This document shows, in pieces, positions 38,863 through 38,869 of a stretch of DNA of 38,869 nt (within the stretch, counting starts at the first letter, position 1; the number at the start of each line of letters is the position of its first letter). Where the stretch lies: the NCBI GenBank assembly GCA_003427395.1, contig BFEA01000169.1, forward strand, positions 2,614,669-2,653,537. The letters run 5' to 3'. The translations under genes and the position numbers were made by a program. The notes under the pieces were generated by a model. That model searched no databases. It saw nothing but the letters and a program-made list of their open reading frames with translations, and was not told the origin of the DNA. The stretch comes from Chara braunii. Lineage: Eukaryota > Streptophyta > Charophyceae > Charales > Characeae.

Positions 38863-38869
38863 AAAAAAA

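Overview
The window looks like repeat-dominated nuclear DNA of a eukaryote, most likely a streptophyte (land plant or charophyte alga). The evidence is several L1-like LINEs whose ORF2 carries a reverse transcriptase (RT) and a plant-type zf-RVT zinc-binding C-terminus, plus LTR-like and foldback elements, long poly(A)/poly(T) tracts, a gapped (CT)n microsatellite, and no dense or operon-like coding. I recognise no intact host gene, rRNA gene or convincing tRNA gene. Every region with clear protein homology is a decayed transposon ORF. The species cannot be named from the sequence alone.

Layout. 0.35-3.33 kb (minus strand): a GC-rich LINE ORF2, 5'-truncated inside the RT domain and broken by frameshifts and stops, next to a 222-bp direct repeat pair (3.33-4.06 kb). 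4.1-5.7 kb: pyrimidine-rich sequence without recognised genes. 5.7-9.9 kb: a dense patch of LINE 3' ends, with two C-terminal fragments facing away from each other (8.38-7.7 kb minus, 8.69-9.25 kb plus) and several short copies consisting only of the structured 3' tail plus poly(A). 11.4-11.87 kb (plus): a LINE endonuclease fragment. 11.9-16.2 kb: unassigned sequence with promoter-like AT boxes and one more LINE tail. 16.2-22.92 kb: a hairpin-dense non-coding region whose last ~0.9 kb behaves like the end of a long terminal repeat (TATA box, abrupt homology boundary, possible primer-binding site) and has a diverged inverted relative at 36.94-37.74 kb. 23.2-23.9 kb: (CT)n with 538 N. 24.2-24.5 kb: small foldback element. 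24.64-28.5 kb (minus): a second, AT-rich, heavily decayed LINE, followed by a small inverted-repeat element (28.5-28.9 kb) that has a relative at 38.2-38.45 kb. 29.75-31.43 kb (plus): a third LINE RT fragment, split by a 457-bp inverted-repeat insertion. 31.4-38.9 kb: short foldbacks, diverged tandem repeats, the inverted LTR relative, and a very GC-rich terminus.

The most informative signals are RNA-structure-like. (1) The LINE 3' tail carries a hairpin (GCTGGA..TCCAGC) that is found downstream of all four LINE C-termini and in tail-only copies, with a paired A-T to G-C change in the stem. (2) About ten short hairpins sharing a TAAACTTATAG-like loop lie at 17.90-18.79 kb; their arm sequences differ but stay complementary. 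(3) A second hairpin family at 20.92-21.32 kb shows a paired arm change. (4) The LINE family has a conserved tail of about 50 residues beyond zf-RVT, seen in four copies. All similarities were judged by eye on this sequence; no database search or folding was run.
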